Assembly (NCBI RefSeq): GCF_000737535.1
Contig: NZ_CP006269.1
Coordinates: 744,001-808,000, forward strand
Direction of reading: 5' to 3'
Source of the DNA: Synechococcus sp. KORDI-100
Lineage (GTDB): Bacteria > Cyanobacteriota > Cyanobacteriia > PCC-6307 > Cyanobiaceae
DNA length: 64,000 bases
The notes under the pieces were generated by a model. It worked only from the letters and a program-made list of their open reading frames with translations, ran no database searches and had not been told where the DNA came from. The translations under genes were made by a program, and so were the position numbers. Positions 1 to 7,416 of the stretch are shown in pieces. Positions within the stretch are counted from its first letter, which is position 1. The number at the start of each line of letters is the position of its first letter.

Positions 1-360
1 GAGATCCCAGTAGGTCCAGTGCCAGATCGCGGCCAGCATCAGAAGGCCACTGAAAATGATGTGGGCTGCTGCGACCCCTTCAAAGCTCCAGAAACCAGGA
101 TCGACACCTGTTTCTCCTGTGATGCTCCAGCCGCCCCAGCTGCCTGTGACCCCGAGTCGGGACATGAAGGGCATGACGAACATCCCCTGACGCCACATCG
201 GATTCAGAACCGGATCTGAGGGGTCAAAGATGGCAAGTTCGTAGAGGGCCATGGAGCCGGCCCAGCCGGCGACCAGGGCTGTATGCATGAGGTGCACGGC
301 CAGAAGTCGGCCCGGATCGTTGATAACGACGGTGTGCACCCGATACCAGGGCAATCCCAT
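1..360 (-). CDS. psbB: Photosystem II CP47 chlorophyll apoprotein (N-terminal part, runs off window)
   Basis: Inner-antenna chlorophyll-binding subunit of photosystem II in the thylakoid membrane. The minus-strand reading begins [12 protein letters not shown] with ATG at 358-360 and continues open to the window edge. It contains the CP47 N-terminal features: [17 protein letters not shown] (first chlorophyll-binding helix), a WRQGMFV stretch and the start of the second helix ([19 protein letters not shown]). About 120 of roughly 510 residues are present. It is divergent from the ferredoxin gene at 541, so 361-540 should hold both promoters. Identification is certain from sequence. Confidence 0.97.
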   Translation of the reverse strand, partial: MGLPWYRVHTVVINDPGRLLAVHLMHTALVAGWAGSMALYELAIFDPSDPVLNPMWRQGMFVMPFMSRLGVTGSWGGWSITGETGVDPGFWSFEGVAAAHIIFSGLLMLAAIWHWTYWDL

Positions 361-540
361 GGGACAGGTTTGAGGAACAAGGCTGCATCGGCAGCCAGAC
401 CAAGCGATGGTAAGGGTTATCAGCTGTGCTTCGTCGGCTTCGGTCGCGGGACGAAACGTGCCGTGACACGGATTTCAGAAGCCCCTTATTCACAAAACGC
501 AATCCTTCCACTCATAGTGGTGCCCGTTTAACCGTCCTGC

Positions 541-984
541 ATGCCCGTCATTCGATTCGTGCGCGAGGGTCGCGATGTTGAGTGCTACCCCGGAGAAAAT
601 CTCAGAGACGTTGCACTGCGGGAAGGGATCGAGCTCTATGGCCTGAAGGGTCAGCTGGGCAACTGCGGGGGCTGCGGACAATGCATCACCTGTTTCGTGT
701 CCGTGGTTGACGAGGAGAAAAACGATGCCCTGACCGCCCGAACCGTCGTTGAAGACAACAAGCTCCGCCGACGACCGCAGGACTGGCGTTTGGCTTGTCA
801 GGCTCTCGTGGAGCGTTCGGTGCTGATCCTCACCCGCCCACAGGTGCGCCTCCCCAACGCGGAAGCCCGTTTGACAGCAGCACGCCAAGCAGCTCTTCCT
901 GTGGGTCCGACAGCCTGGCCTGCCGCAGCCATTGAGGAGCAGGACGAGGATCCAGAAGCTGCTACCGCCGGTGAAGAGGACTGA
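541..984 (+). CDS. [2Fe-2S] ferredoxin-like protein
   Basis: Small plant/adrenodoxin-fold ferredoxin, 147 residues. The cluster-binding region is NCGGCGQCITC at residues 41-51. Ligands are probably Cys42, Cys48, Cys51 and Cys86 (C-x5-C-x2-C-x34-C), a spacing closer to adrenodoxin-type than to the photosynthetic PetF C-x4-C-x2-C. Cys45 is an extra cysteine inside the motif. The acidic, Ala-rich tail after about residue 110 is an extension beyond the ferredoxin fold. It lies between divergent psbB and downstream psbM, which suggests a link to photosystem II, but its redox partner is unknown. Confidence 0.85.
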   Translation: MPVIRFVREGRDVECYPGENLRDVALREGIELYGLKGQLGNCGGCGQCITCFVSVVDEEKNDALTARTVVEDNKLRRRPQDWRLACQALVERSVLILTRPQVRLPNAEARLTAARQAALPVGPTAWPAAAIEEQDEDPEAATAGEED

Positions 985-1043
985 GCCCGGTGGGCTGATC
1001 GACACGTGTCGGTGATACCTTCGCGTGGCTCGTCCCAGCGGCC

Positions 1044-1151
1044 ATGGAAACCAACGATCTCGGATTCGTCGCCAGCCTTCTCTTCATCCTGGTTCCGGGG
1101 ATCTTTTTGCTGATTCTCTACATCCAGACCAACAGCAGAGAGCAGGGCTGA
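1044..1151 (+). CDS. psbM: Photosystem II reaction-centre protein M
   Basis: A 35-residue single-span thylakoid protein that sits at the photosystem II dimer interface. It reads METNDLGFVAS, then a hydrophobic helix (LLFILVPGIFLLILYIQT), then a short polar tail NSREQG. The FILVP...FLLILY..T pattern is diagnostic of PsbM and the length is typical. It lies 59 bp after the ferredoxin stop on the same strand, so co-transcription is plausible. Its stop codon is two bases from the stop of the convergent universal stress gene. Confidence 0.93.
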   Translation: METNDLGFVASLLFILVPGIFLLILYIQTNSREQG

Positions 1152-1153
1152 GG

Positions 1154-2002
1154 TCAGTTCTGTTCAGCCTCACGGACCAGGAGAACAGGTGCAGGAGCAT
1201 GAACTCTGATGTAATCGCTCACTGAACCTCCCAGCAGCTTGTCCAGGTCGACGAGACCTCTGGCCACAAGCGGTCGACGGTCCTGAGAGGCGATCACAAC
1301 CAGATCCGCCTGGGTGTCCTGTGCTGCACGACAGACCTCGCGGCCGATATCGGCACCGGTTGCGTGAAAAGTTTTCAAGACGATGCCAAAACTTCGAGCC
1401 CGCTGCACGGCTGCGTCGAGAACCTCGTCCGCCTTGGTTCGTCCGCCGCGAGTCGGTGTGATGTCCTGACGGCTGACATGGACGCCGGTCAGGATTCCGC
1501 CGGGAATGTCCCGAACCAGTTCGCAGGCCACCCGCACGGCGTCGTCCCCAACACCAGTGCCGTCGACGGTGACCATCACCCGATTGACGTGGCGGACGTA
1601 GAGGTCATCACGCACCAGCAGCATCGGACGGGTGGACAGCTGAAACACGTACTGGCTGGTGCTGTTGGCGAGAATGGACTGAAGTCGTCCTAGTCCTCGC
1701 GAACCCATCACGATCAGGTCGCAGCTGAGCTCCTCAGCAACATTCAGGACGGTTTGCTTGGGATCGCCCTCGCGAACCAAGCTGTTCACCCCGTTCGGAT
1801 TCAGGGCCATCCTTTCGATAGCGCTATTCAGCAGCTGTTCAGCGTTGCTGCGGTGATCATCCGCCTGGGATTTGCTCTGTTCCTGAACGACATGCAGGAG
1901 ATTGACCTTGGCTCGCCCGAAACTCGGGATGTCCTGCAGCATCCGCACCATCTCCTCGACATGCCCTGTCCCTGAGTCGGCAACCAGCAGGTTTCTGAAC
2001 AC
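1154..2002 (-). CDS. Tandem universal stress protein (UspA family)
   Basis: 282 residues built from two UspA domains, about 1-135 and 140-280. The first domain contains the nucleotide-loop type sequence DLIVMGSRGLGRL and ends STSQYVFQLSTRPMLLV. The second contains DLVVIASQDRRP and ends VSDYIRVHAPAPVLLV. The G-x2-G-x9-G(S/T) ATP-loop is better preserved in the first half than in the second, so only one domain may bind ATP. It is probably a cytoplasmic stress protein; no specific substrate can be inferred. It is convergent with psbM and divergent from the thioesterase gene. Confidence 0.88.
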   Translation of the reverse strand: MFRNLLVADSGTGHVEEMVRMLQDIPSFGRAKVNLLHVVQEQSKSQADDHRSNAEQLLNSAIERMALNPNGVNSLVREGDPKQTVLNVAEELSCDLIVMGSRGLGRLQSILANSTSQYVFQLSTRPMLLVRDDLYVRHVNRVMVTVDGTGVGDDAVRVACELVRDIPGGILTGVHVSRQDITPTRGGRTKADEVLDAAVQRARSFGIVLKTFHATGADIGREVCRAAQDTQADLVVIASQDRRPLVARGLVDLDKLLGGSVSDYIRVHAPAPVLLVREAEQN

Positions 2003-2046
2003 GGCAGTGCGGCAGTCTTTGCGGAAGCCTATGGGCCTGATCCTGA

Positions 2047-2505
2047 ATGAACAGCAAGCTGAGGGAGAGCGTTACGCCAAATCCCTGGCGCCTCTCAAAG
2101 CGTGTTCTGCCGCAGCACACCGACCATGCAGGCGTGGTCTGGCACGGCACGTATGTCGCCTGGCTGGAGGAGGCACGCGTCGAGGCTCTAGCCCTGGCCG
2201 GTGCCCAGTACGGAGAGATCGCGGCCGGTGGGATTGAGATGCCGGTGGTGTCGCTTCAGATCGACTACCGGCGCAGCCTGAGACATGGCGACATCATTGA
2301 TATTGAAAGCGTCTGTGGCTCCCAGCGCGGCGTCCGCTGGCCCTGGTCCTTCCGCTTGATGTGCAATCGCGACCTGGTCGCGGAAGCGGCCGTCGACTTG
2401 GTGATGCTGGCTGCTGAGGGCCGCGTTCTCAGGCGTCCTCCGCCGGAGTTGATCGCTGTCATGCAGCGCTTGATTCTTGGCCCGGCAGGTGAACCAATAG
2501 ATTGA
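2047..2505 (+). CDS. Hotdog-fold acyl-CoA thioesterase (4HBT/YbgC family)
   Basis: 152 residues. The motif HTDHAGVVWHGTYVAWLEE is the 4-hydroxybenzoyl-CoA thioesterase family signature. It contains the catalytic Asp in D-H-A-G-V-V and the conserved W-H-x-x-Y-x-x-W-x-E-x-A helix. In cyanobacteria one such enzyme hydrolyses 1,4-dihydroxy-2-naphthoyl-CoA in phylloquinone synthesis, so that is a possible role, but it could be a general acyl-CoA thioesterase. It sits upstream of dprA on the same strand, and the first in-frame dprA codons begin at its stop. Confidence 0.85.
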   Translation: MNSKLRESVTPNPWRLSKRVLPQHTDHAGVVWHGTYVAWLEEARVEALALAGAQYGEIAAGGIEMPVVSLQIDYRRSLRHGDIIDIESVCGSQRGVRWPWSFRLMCNRDLVAEAAVDLVMLAAEGRVLRRPPPELIAVMQRLILGPAGEPID

Positions 2506-2581
2506 AGTAGTACATCTGTACCAAATTACGCGGGGCTGGTGGTGGCTATGGAGTCGTTGTCCCGGCATCGGCGCGGCACGA

Positions 2582-3622
2582 ATGGGGATGCTCGAGGCCA
2601 TGGCTCTCGAGCATGGCGTTGGTCTCGATGAACTCTGGACTTGGCCTGTCGATCGGTTGCAGCAGGAGCTCGCCTGGCCCGAGTCTCTGCTGAAGCAAGT
2701 CGATCGCTTCCGCCGGCGTCGAGGGGTCGCGCCCGACCTGAGCGTTCCTGGCAACGCCATTCTTCCGGGTGATCAGGGCTGGCCAGCGTTCCTCAGTGCA
2801 TTGCAGAGGCCACCACTGGCATTGTTCCATCAGGGCCGTCCGGAGCCCTTGGCGTTGATCGCCCAGCAACGCTGTGTTGCCGTGGTTGGCACCCGATCGG
2901 CATCGCCCCATGGTCTTCGCGCCGCAGCTGAACTCAGTCGCTCCCTGGTGCAGGCTGGCTGGCCTGTGCTGAGCGGTCTGGCTGAGGGCATCGATGCTGC
3001 CGCCCATCGCGCCTGTCTGGATGCAGGCGGATGTCCGATCGCGGTGCTTGGGACCTCTCTCGACCGGGTCTACCCAAGCCACCACAACAGGCTGCAGGCA
3101 TCCATTGGGGAGAGGGGTTTGCTGCTGAGCGAGCAACCGCAAGCAGCGCCGGTCCGTCGCGGTCACTTCGCAGCCCGAAACCGTTTGCTGGTGGCCCTCT
3201 CCTCTGCCGTGGTCGTTGTGGAGTGTCCAGAGCGAAGCGGAGCTCTGATCACGGCCCGATGCGCGGCTGAGCAGCAATGTCCTGTCTGGGCCGTTCCCGG
3301 TGATGCCGGGCGCTGGTCTGTCAGGGGTAGCAACGCGTTGCTGCTCGGCAAGGCTGCCCCGCTGCTGTCTCCACAGCAGCTCATCGATCACCTCGGGGCT
3401 GGACCCCTGCCAGCCCCATCAGCAGTTATGTCGGATCGCCCAGCTGTGAGCCGCTGTGATCAGATGCTTCTCGAGGCCATGGGACATGGGGCGTCTCTCG
3501 AGGAGCTCAGTCGCGTTCTGAACCGACCAGCTGCAAGCCTGGCCAAGAACCTGCTGGCCCTTGAACTCGAAGGTCGTGTGCTGTGTGAATCTGGACTTCG
3601 CTGGCGTCCGATCCTGGGATGA
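2582..3622 (+). CDS. dprA: DNA-processing protein DprA (Smf)
   Basis: DprA protects incoming single-stranded DNA and loads RecA during natural transformation. The Rossmann-like core is clear: VAVVGTRSASPHGLRAA, SGLAEGIDAAAHRACL, VLGTSLDRVYPSHH, and ARNRLLVALSSAVVVVECPERSGALITA. A C-terminal winged-helix region (MLLEAMGHGASLEELSRVL) follows. The first standard start is ATG 2582, but the same frame is open from 2501 and encodes WWWLWSRCPGIGAAR, the typical N-terminal HhH/SAM region. No ATG, GTG or TTG lies upstream in frame. CTG (2516) or ATT (2501 or 2525) may be the true start. It overlaps prmC by four bases. Confidence 0.93.
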   Translation: MGMLEAMALEHGVGLDELWTWPVDRLQQELAWPESLLKQVDRFRRRRGVAPDLSVPGNAILPGDQGWPAFLSALQRPPLALFHQGRPEPLALIAQQRCVAVVGTRSASPHGLRAAAELSRSLVQAGWPVLSGLAEGIDAAAHRACLDAGGCPIAVLGTSLDRVYPSHHNRLQASIGERGLLLSEQPQAAPVRRGHFAARNRLLVALSSAVVVVECPERSGALITARCAAEQQCPVWAVPGDAGRWSVRGSNALLLGKAAPLLSPQQLIDHLGAGPLPAPSAVMSDRPAVSRCDQMLLEAMGHGASLEELSRVLNRPAASLAKNLLALELEGRVLCESGLRWRPILG

Positions 3623-4512
3623 GGACCGTCCAGATCACCGAAGGCGGGCAACTTCTTGCCTGGCGACGTCGTCAGCTTCAGAGCGGTGGACGGTCCGTGG
3701 ATCTCGACTGGCTGCTCGATCTTGCTGGAGGCCTGGCCTGGTCCGATCTGCAAAAACTGCTTGTGGACAGCGACCGGTCCGTGGCTTTGCGGGTTTCCCT
3801 GTCTCAGCTTGAGGCCCTTTGGCAGCGTCACCTTCGAGAGCATCAACCGCTGCAACACCTGGTGGGTCTGTGCCCCTGGAGGGATCTGCTTCTCGAGGTG
3901 AGCGAGGCCGCTCTCATCCCCCGCCAGGAGACGGAGCAATTGCTGGACCTCGCCATCAACCTCCCCATCGACACATCCGTGCTGCGATGGGCGGATCTCG
4001 GCACCGGGTCCGGGGCGATCGCCGTCAGCCTGGCCCGTGCCTACCCAGGGGCGGCAGGTCATGCCGTTGATGCTTGCGAGGCGGCGTTGGCGTTGGCCTG
4101 TCGCAACCTGATGCGCCTGTCGCCAGACCACAACTGTCGCTTGCACCAGGGCCACTGGTGGGACCCGTTGAAGCCCTGGTGGGGTCAGTTCGACCTGGTG
4201 TTGAGCAACCCCCCTTACATCCCCAGCAGCGTGATCGACACCCTTGCTCCAACGGTCCGCGACCACGAGCCCAGGCTTGCTCTTGATGGTGGTGCGGATG
4301 GCCTGGGTTGCGTCCGCAGCATTGTTGGATCGGCTCAGGATGCCCTGGCCCCTGGCGGTTGGTTACTGATCGAGCATCACCACGACCAGAGCGACGCCGT
4401 CCTTCAGCTGATGAGGAGCGCCGGGCTTGAACAGCTCACAGCGGCAGCTGATCTTGGACGCATCCAGCGCTTTGCCATCGGTCGGCGTCCCCTTCAGGAG
4501 GCACCGGGATGA
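3619..4512 (+). CDS. prmC: Release-factor glutamine N5-methyltransferase PrmC (HemK)
   Basis: 297 residues. PrmC methylates the GGQ glutamine of peptide release factors 1 and 2 using S-adenosylmethionine. The N-terminal helical domain (about 1-95) precedes a Rossmann methyltransferase domain. Visible motifs are LIPRQETEQLLDLAI, WADLGTGSGAIAVSLA (SAM-binding motif I) and the catalytic substrate-Gln loop DLVLSNPPYIP. The start ATG overlaps the dprA stop (ATGA) and its own stop overlaps the next start in the same way. The three genes are therefore probably translationally coupled. Confidence 0.95.
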   Translation: MRTVQITEGGQLLAWRRRQLQSGGRSVDLDWLLDLAGGLAWSDLQKLLVDSDRSVALRVSLSQLEALWQRHLREHQPLQHLVGLCPWRDLLLEVSEAALIPRQETEQLLDLAINLPIDTSVLRWADLGTGSGAIAVSLARAYPGAAGHAVDACEAALALACRNLMRLSPDHNCRLHQGHWWDPLKPWWGQFDLVLSNPPYIPSSVIDTLAPTVRDHEPRLALDGGADGLGCVRSIVGSAQDALAPGGWLLIEHHHDQSDAVLQLMRSAGLEQLTAAADLGRIQRFAIGRRPLQEAPG

Positions 4513-5090
4513 CCATGCCCCCCCCGGTGTTGGAGGCCGCCTCTCTGGCGTCACTGCTTCAGTCAGGCCGGGCGGCTGTGATTCCAACCGACACGGTTGT
4601 GGGACTGGCGGTGCGACCGGATGACGCCGGCCAGATCTGGACGTTGAAACGGCGGCCGGCCGACAAGCCCCTGATCCTGATGGGAGGGGATGTCGATGGC
4701 CTCCTGGGGTTTGTGGAGGAGCGTTCCCATGCGGATGCACGGTCATTGGCCGAGCGTTTCTGGCCCGGGGCCCTGACGCTTGTCCTGCCGGCCCGGGGCC
4801 GCGTCGTCGACCTGCTGAATCCAGGAGGCTGCAGCCTGGGTATCAGGATCCCAGCCTGTGGACCCACCCGTGAGCTGCTCAGGCTCGTGGGTCCGCTGGC
4901 CACCAGCAGTGCCAATCTCTCCGGACAGCCGGCCGCAGGCTCAGCGGATGAGGCGGCCGCCATGTTTCCAGGCGTGCCGCAGCTTGGCCCCCAACCCTGG
5001 CCCAAGCCGTCCGGTCTAGCGAGCACAGTGGCGAGTTGGTGCGGAGATGGTTCCTGGCAGGTCTTACGACAGGGTGCTGTGATGCTTTGA
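4509..5090 (+). CDS. tsaC: L-threonylcarbamoyladenylate synthase (Sua5/YrdC/TsaC family)
   Basis: 193 residues, a single YrdC domain without the Sua5 C-terminal extension. It makes threonylcarbamoyl-AMP from threonine, bicarbonate and ATP for the t6A37 modification of ANN-decoding tRNAs. Diagnostic stretches are AVIPTDTVVGLAV near residue 25, the KRRPADKPLILM basic loop, FWPGALTLVLPA, LGIRIPACGPTRELL and GPLATSSANLSGQPA. It is the last gene of the overlapping dprA-prmC-tsaC run. The adjacent tRNA-Thr would be a substrate of the pathway, although the proximity may be chance. Confidence 0.93.
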   Translation: MTMPPPVLEAASLASLLQSGRAAVIPTDTVVGLAVRPDDAGQIWTLKRRPADKPLILMGGDVDGLLGFVEERSHADARSLAERFWPGALTLVLPARGRVVDLLNPGGCSLGIRIPACGPTRELLRLVGPLATSSANLSGQPAAGSADEAAAMFPGVPQLGPQPWPKPSGLASTVASWCGDGSWQVLRQGAVML

Positions 5091-5105
5091 GAACGGTTCT
5101 GCTGC

Positions 5106-5279
5106 GTGATCACCCTCATCGGCCTCTGTCTTCTGTTCATGACTCTTCTCCACTGGGTCATCAAACCTCTGGAGGTTTTGCTCACGCCGTTTCTGGAGCT
5201 TCAGTTCATCGGTGGTGTTGGCCTTCTGCTGCTGGTGTGGATCTTCGCGACCTCAACAGAGCAGAAGCCGCGGGTCTGA
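5106..5279 (+). CDS. Small two-helix membrane protein (uncharacterised)
   Basis: A 57-residue reading frame starting GTG at 5106, 15 bases after the tsaC stop and ending just before tRNA-Thr. It starts VITLIGLCLLFMTLLHWVI, then has a turn (KPLEVLLTPFLELQ), a second hydrophobic stretch (FIGGVGLLLLVWIFA) and a polar end TSTEQKPRV. Codon usage and the amphipathic layout look like a real membrane peptide rather than noise. I do not recognise a family. The start could be a few codons different. Confidence 0.6.
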   Translation: MITLIGLCLLFMTLLHWVIKPLEVLLTPFLELQFIGGVGLLLLVWIFATSTEQKPRV

Positions 5280-5286
5280 TGTCAAA

Positions 5287-5358
5287 AGCCGGCTAACGGA
5301 TTTGAACCGATGACCTTCGCTTTACAAAAGCGCTGCTCTACCGCTGAGCTAAGCCGGC
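5287..5358 (-). tRNA. trnT: tRNA-Thr (anticodon UGU)
   Basis: The minus strand folds as a 72-nt cloverleaf. The acceptor GCCGGCT pairs with AGCCGGC (positions 5352-5358 and 5288-5294), followed by discriminator U. The D-arm is AGCTCAGCGGTAGAGC, the anticodon loop is TTTGTAA with UGU, and the T-arm contains GGTTCAAATCC. No CCA is encoded. The LuxR-type gene on the same strand stops inside its first bases (5349-5351), so the tRNA 5' end overlaps that CDS by 10 bp. Confidence 0.95.
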
Positions 5359-5558
5359 GTCGAACGCATCGTAAGCATCCACAGCGCCAGCTCCACCCTG
5401 TTGTTGCAACCTGTCTTGGCGAGTGCTCTGCTGATGTGCGTTTCCACCGTGCGATGGCTGATCACCAGTCGTGTGGCGATGGAACGGTTGCTCAACCCCT
5501 CGAGCAACAGGGCACTGACGCGTTCCTCGGCCGCTGTGAGTGGACTGCTTGCAGGCAT
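5349..5558 (-). CDS. Small LuxR-type helix-turn-helix regulator
   Basis: About 69 residues (start MPASSPLTAAEERV), essentially one GerE/LuxR DNA-binding domain with no receiver or ligand domain. The signature is LTAAEERVSALLLEG, LSNRSIATRLVIS, HRTVETHISRALAKTG. An upstream start at 5636 would add about 26 residues but overlaps the minE 3' end. It lies 31 bp after minE on the same strand and its TAG stop falls inside tRNA-Thr. Target genes are unknown; proximity suggests co-transcription with the min genes. Confidence 0.8.
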   Translation of the reverse strand: MPASSPLTAAEERVSALLLEGLSNRSIATRLVISHRTVETHISRALAKTGCNNRVELALWMLTMRSTPA

Positions 5559-5589
5559 GGCTGAGCAACAACTGCTCAGAGTGTTCCCC

Positions 5590-5862
5590 TCAGGACGATG
5601 TGCCGATCGTGCGGCGGATCGGAAGGTTGGCCACAAGTGCAGTCACCCGGTCCTCGGTCTCAAGGCTCACGTCCCCTTCCTCCACGTCAATCTCGACGTA
5701 GCGGGCCACCACTTCAAGAATTTCCCTCCGCATCTGCTCGAGCAGTTCCGGATTGAGATCACTTCTGTCATGGGCCAGAACGAGCTGAAGCCGCTCCTTG
5801 GCGGTGCTGGCGCTGCTGGGCTGACGGCCAAGCAATTTGTCGATCAGATCCTTCAACGTCAT
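5590..5862 (-). CDS. minE: Cell division topological specificity factor MinE
   Basis: 90 residues. MinE drives pole-to-pole release of MinD from the membrane so that the Z-ring forms at mid-cell. The N-terminal amphipathic, MinD-interacting part ([15 protein letters not shown], then [16 protein letters not shown]) and the C-terminal topological domain ([23 protein letters not shown]) are both complete. It follows minD by 4 bp in the same operon. Length is normal for the family. Confidence 0.96.
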   Translation of the reverse strand: MTLKDLIDKLLGRQPSSASTAKERLQLVLAHDRSDLNPELLEQMRREILEVVARYVEIDVEEGDVSLETEDRVTALVANLPIRRTIGTSS

Positions 5863-5866
5863 CGGT

Positions 5867-6679
5867 TCAGAAGATCTTGGTTTGCATCAGCTGGCGCACC
5901 TTGGCACGCAGTCCACGACGGGCTTTGGCCGGATCCATGAGAGGGATGTCTTCCCCCTGGAGCCGTCGGGCGACGTTGTTGTAGGCCTGCGCAGCCGGCG
6001 ATGAGCTTCCTCCAAGAGTGAGAGGTTCCCCGCGGTTCGTGCTCACGATCACCTGTTCATCTTCGAACACAAGGCCCAGGAGGGGTAGCGCCAGGATGTC
6101 GGTGACGTCGTCGACGGAGAGCATCTCCTGGGTCGACATCATCTTGGGACGCACGCGGTTGAGCACCAGCTGAACCGGGCTGACCCCCTGGGTGCCGAGC
6201 AGGCCGATCACGCGGTCAGCGTCCCGGACTGCAGCCACCTCTGGGGTGGTGACGACCAGCGCCTCTCTGGCTGCAGAGGCGGCGTTCTTGAACCCATCTT
6301 CAATACCGGCCGGACAGTCGATCAGCACGTAATCGAATTTGGCCTCGAGCAGCGAGACGATGGCCTGCATGTCCTTGGGGGTGAGCCACTCGAGCATGCG
6401 GGGGTTCCCAGCTGGCAGGAGGGCGAGATTCGGCTCCTGCTTGTGCTTCACAAGGGCCTGTTCGAGTCGGCAGGATTCGGCCAGAACCTCCTGGGCCGTG
6501 TAGACAATTCGATTCTCCAGACCCAGCAACAGATCGAGATTGCGAAGGCCGAAGTCGGCATCGAGAACCACCGTGCTGCGGCCAAGACGCGCGAGCGCAA
6601 TGCCGAGATTCGCTGTGGTGGTGGTTTTGCCGACGCCGCCCTTGCCGGAACAGATCAGGATTGTTCGGGACGTCGACAA
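5867..6679 (-). CDS. minD: Septum-site determining ATPase MinD
   Basis: 270 residues, a ParA/MinD-type ATPase that recruits MinC to the membrane. Visible motifs are the deviant Walker [18 protein letters not shown] near the N-terminus, switch regions [16 protein letters not shown] and [14 protein letters not shown], and a C-terminal amphipathic membrane-targeting helix ([17 protein letters not shown]). It lies between minC and minE on the minus strand, in the order minC, minD, minE. Confidence 0.97.
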   Translation of the reverse strand: MSTSRTILICSGKGGVGKTTTTANLGIALARLGRSTVVLDADFGLRNLDLLLGLENRIVYTAQEVLAESCRLEQALVKHKQEPNLALLPAGNPRMLEWLTPKDMQAIVSLLEAKFDYVLIDCPAGIEDGFKNAASAAREALVVTTPEVAAVRDADRVIGLLGTQGVSPVQLVLNRVRPKMMSTQEMLSVDDVTDILALPLLGLVFEDEQVIVSTNRGEPLTLGGSSSPAAQAYNNVARRLQGEDIPLMDPAKARRGLRAKVRQLMQTKIF

Positions 6680-6738
6680 CGGAGTCTCACCTTGGTCTGG
6701 CCAGGATAATCAGACCCCTTCAGCTGACAAGCAACGAC

Positions 6739-7413
6739 TCAACGGTCGCCGAGTCGTTCGGCTGGCGCCGGCTCGATCACGATGTCGTCTCCATCGAGGC
6801 GGGCCTGTTCAGCCAGGCCGAGCTGGGGAACGTCTTCGGGCCCCCTGGCGACGATGTCAGCAATGCGCAGCTGGAGTGGTCGTAACTGGAGAGCGACGAT
6901 CCTCGTGTTGCGATCGCCCTCCCGACCTGCATGGGCAATGCCTCTGAGGCGGCCCCAAACCATCACATGCCCTGCAGCGGAGAGCGTGGCGCCAGGGTTC
7001 ACATCCCCCAGCACAAGAATGTCCCCGTCACCCCGCAGGTGATCTCCGGATCGCAGGGTGCCTTGATGAAACAGCAGTTTCTGGGGCGATGAGCCGTCGG
7101 GATCTGGCGCCGTTGGGGGCAGCGTCAACCCATCGATCAGGCGGGCCGGCAACCCCAGGGCGTTGGCACTGACCACGGTCTCTGGCATCAGGGCGGATAG
7201 CATGTCGAGGCTGATTTCGTGCTCGGCCAAAACGTTCAGAAGTCTCTGAAGGTCGCTGCAATTCAACTGCCAGTCACCACATTCGATCTGAATGGTTCCA
7301 GCCTTGAGGCTCTGTAACTGAGCAGGCAGAGCATCGAACCAGTGCTGAACGTGCCGATCAGGCAGTCGAAGGGTCTGCATCGGCCTTGTCAACGGCGCTT
7401 CTCCCCCATTCAA
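6739..7413 (-). CDS. minC: Septum-site determining protein MinC
   Basis: 224 residues. MinC inhibits FtsZ polymerisation. The N-terminal domain (about 12-105) is divergent. The C-terminal right-handed beta-helix domain that binds MinD is clear: GTLRSGDHLRGDGDILVLGD, VNPGATLSAAGHVMVWGRLRG and AHAGREGDRNTRIVALQL. The start may be MQTLRLPD at 7380 rather than MNGGEAPL at 7413. The HD-hydrolase gene stops 3 bp upstream of the longer start, so the genes are probably in one transcript. The gap of 59 bp to minD is the largest within the min set. Confidence 0.94.
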   Translation of the reverse strand: MNGGEAPLTRPMQTLRLPDRHVQHWFDALPAQLQSLKAGTIQIECGDWQLNCSDLQRLLNVLAEHEISLDMLSALMPETVVSANALGLPARLIDGLTLPPTAPDPDGSSPQKLLFHQGTLRSGDHLRGDGDILVLGDVNPGATLSAAGHVMVWGRLRGIAHAGREGDRNTRIVALQLRPLQLRIADIVARGPEDVPQLGLAEQARLDGDDIVIEPAPAERLGDR

Positions 7414-7416
7414 CGG

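Noticed and set aside
2546-3391. 281-residue minus-strand frame across dprA
   Set aside because: Antisense to clear DprA motifs; no domain; typical shadow composition.
3460-4266. 268-residue minus-strand frame across prmC
   Set aside because: Antisense to the methyltransferase motifs; no recognisable fold.
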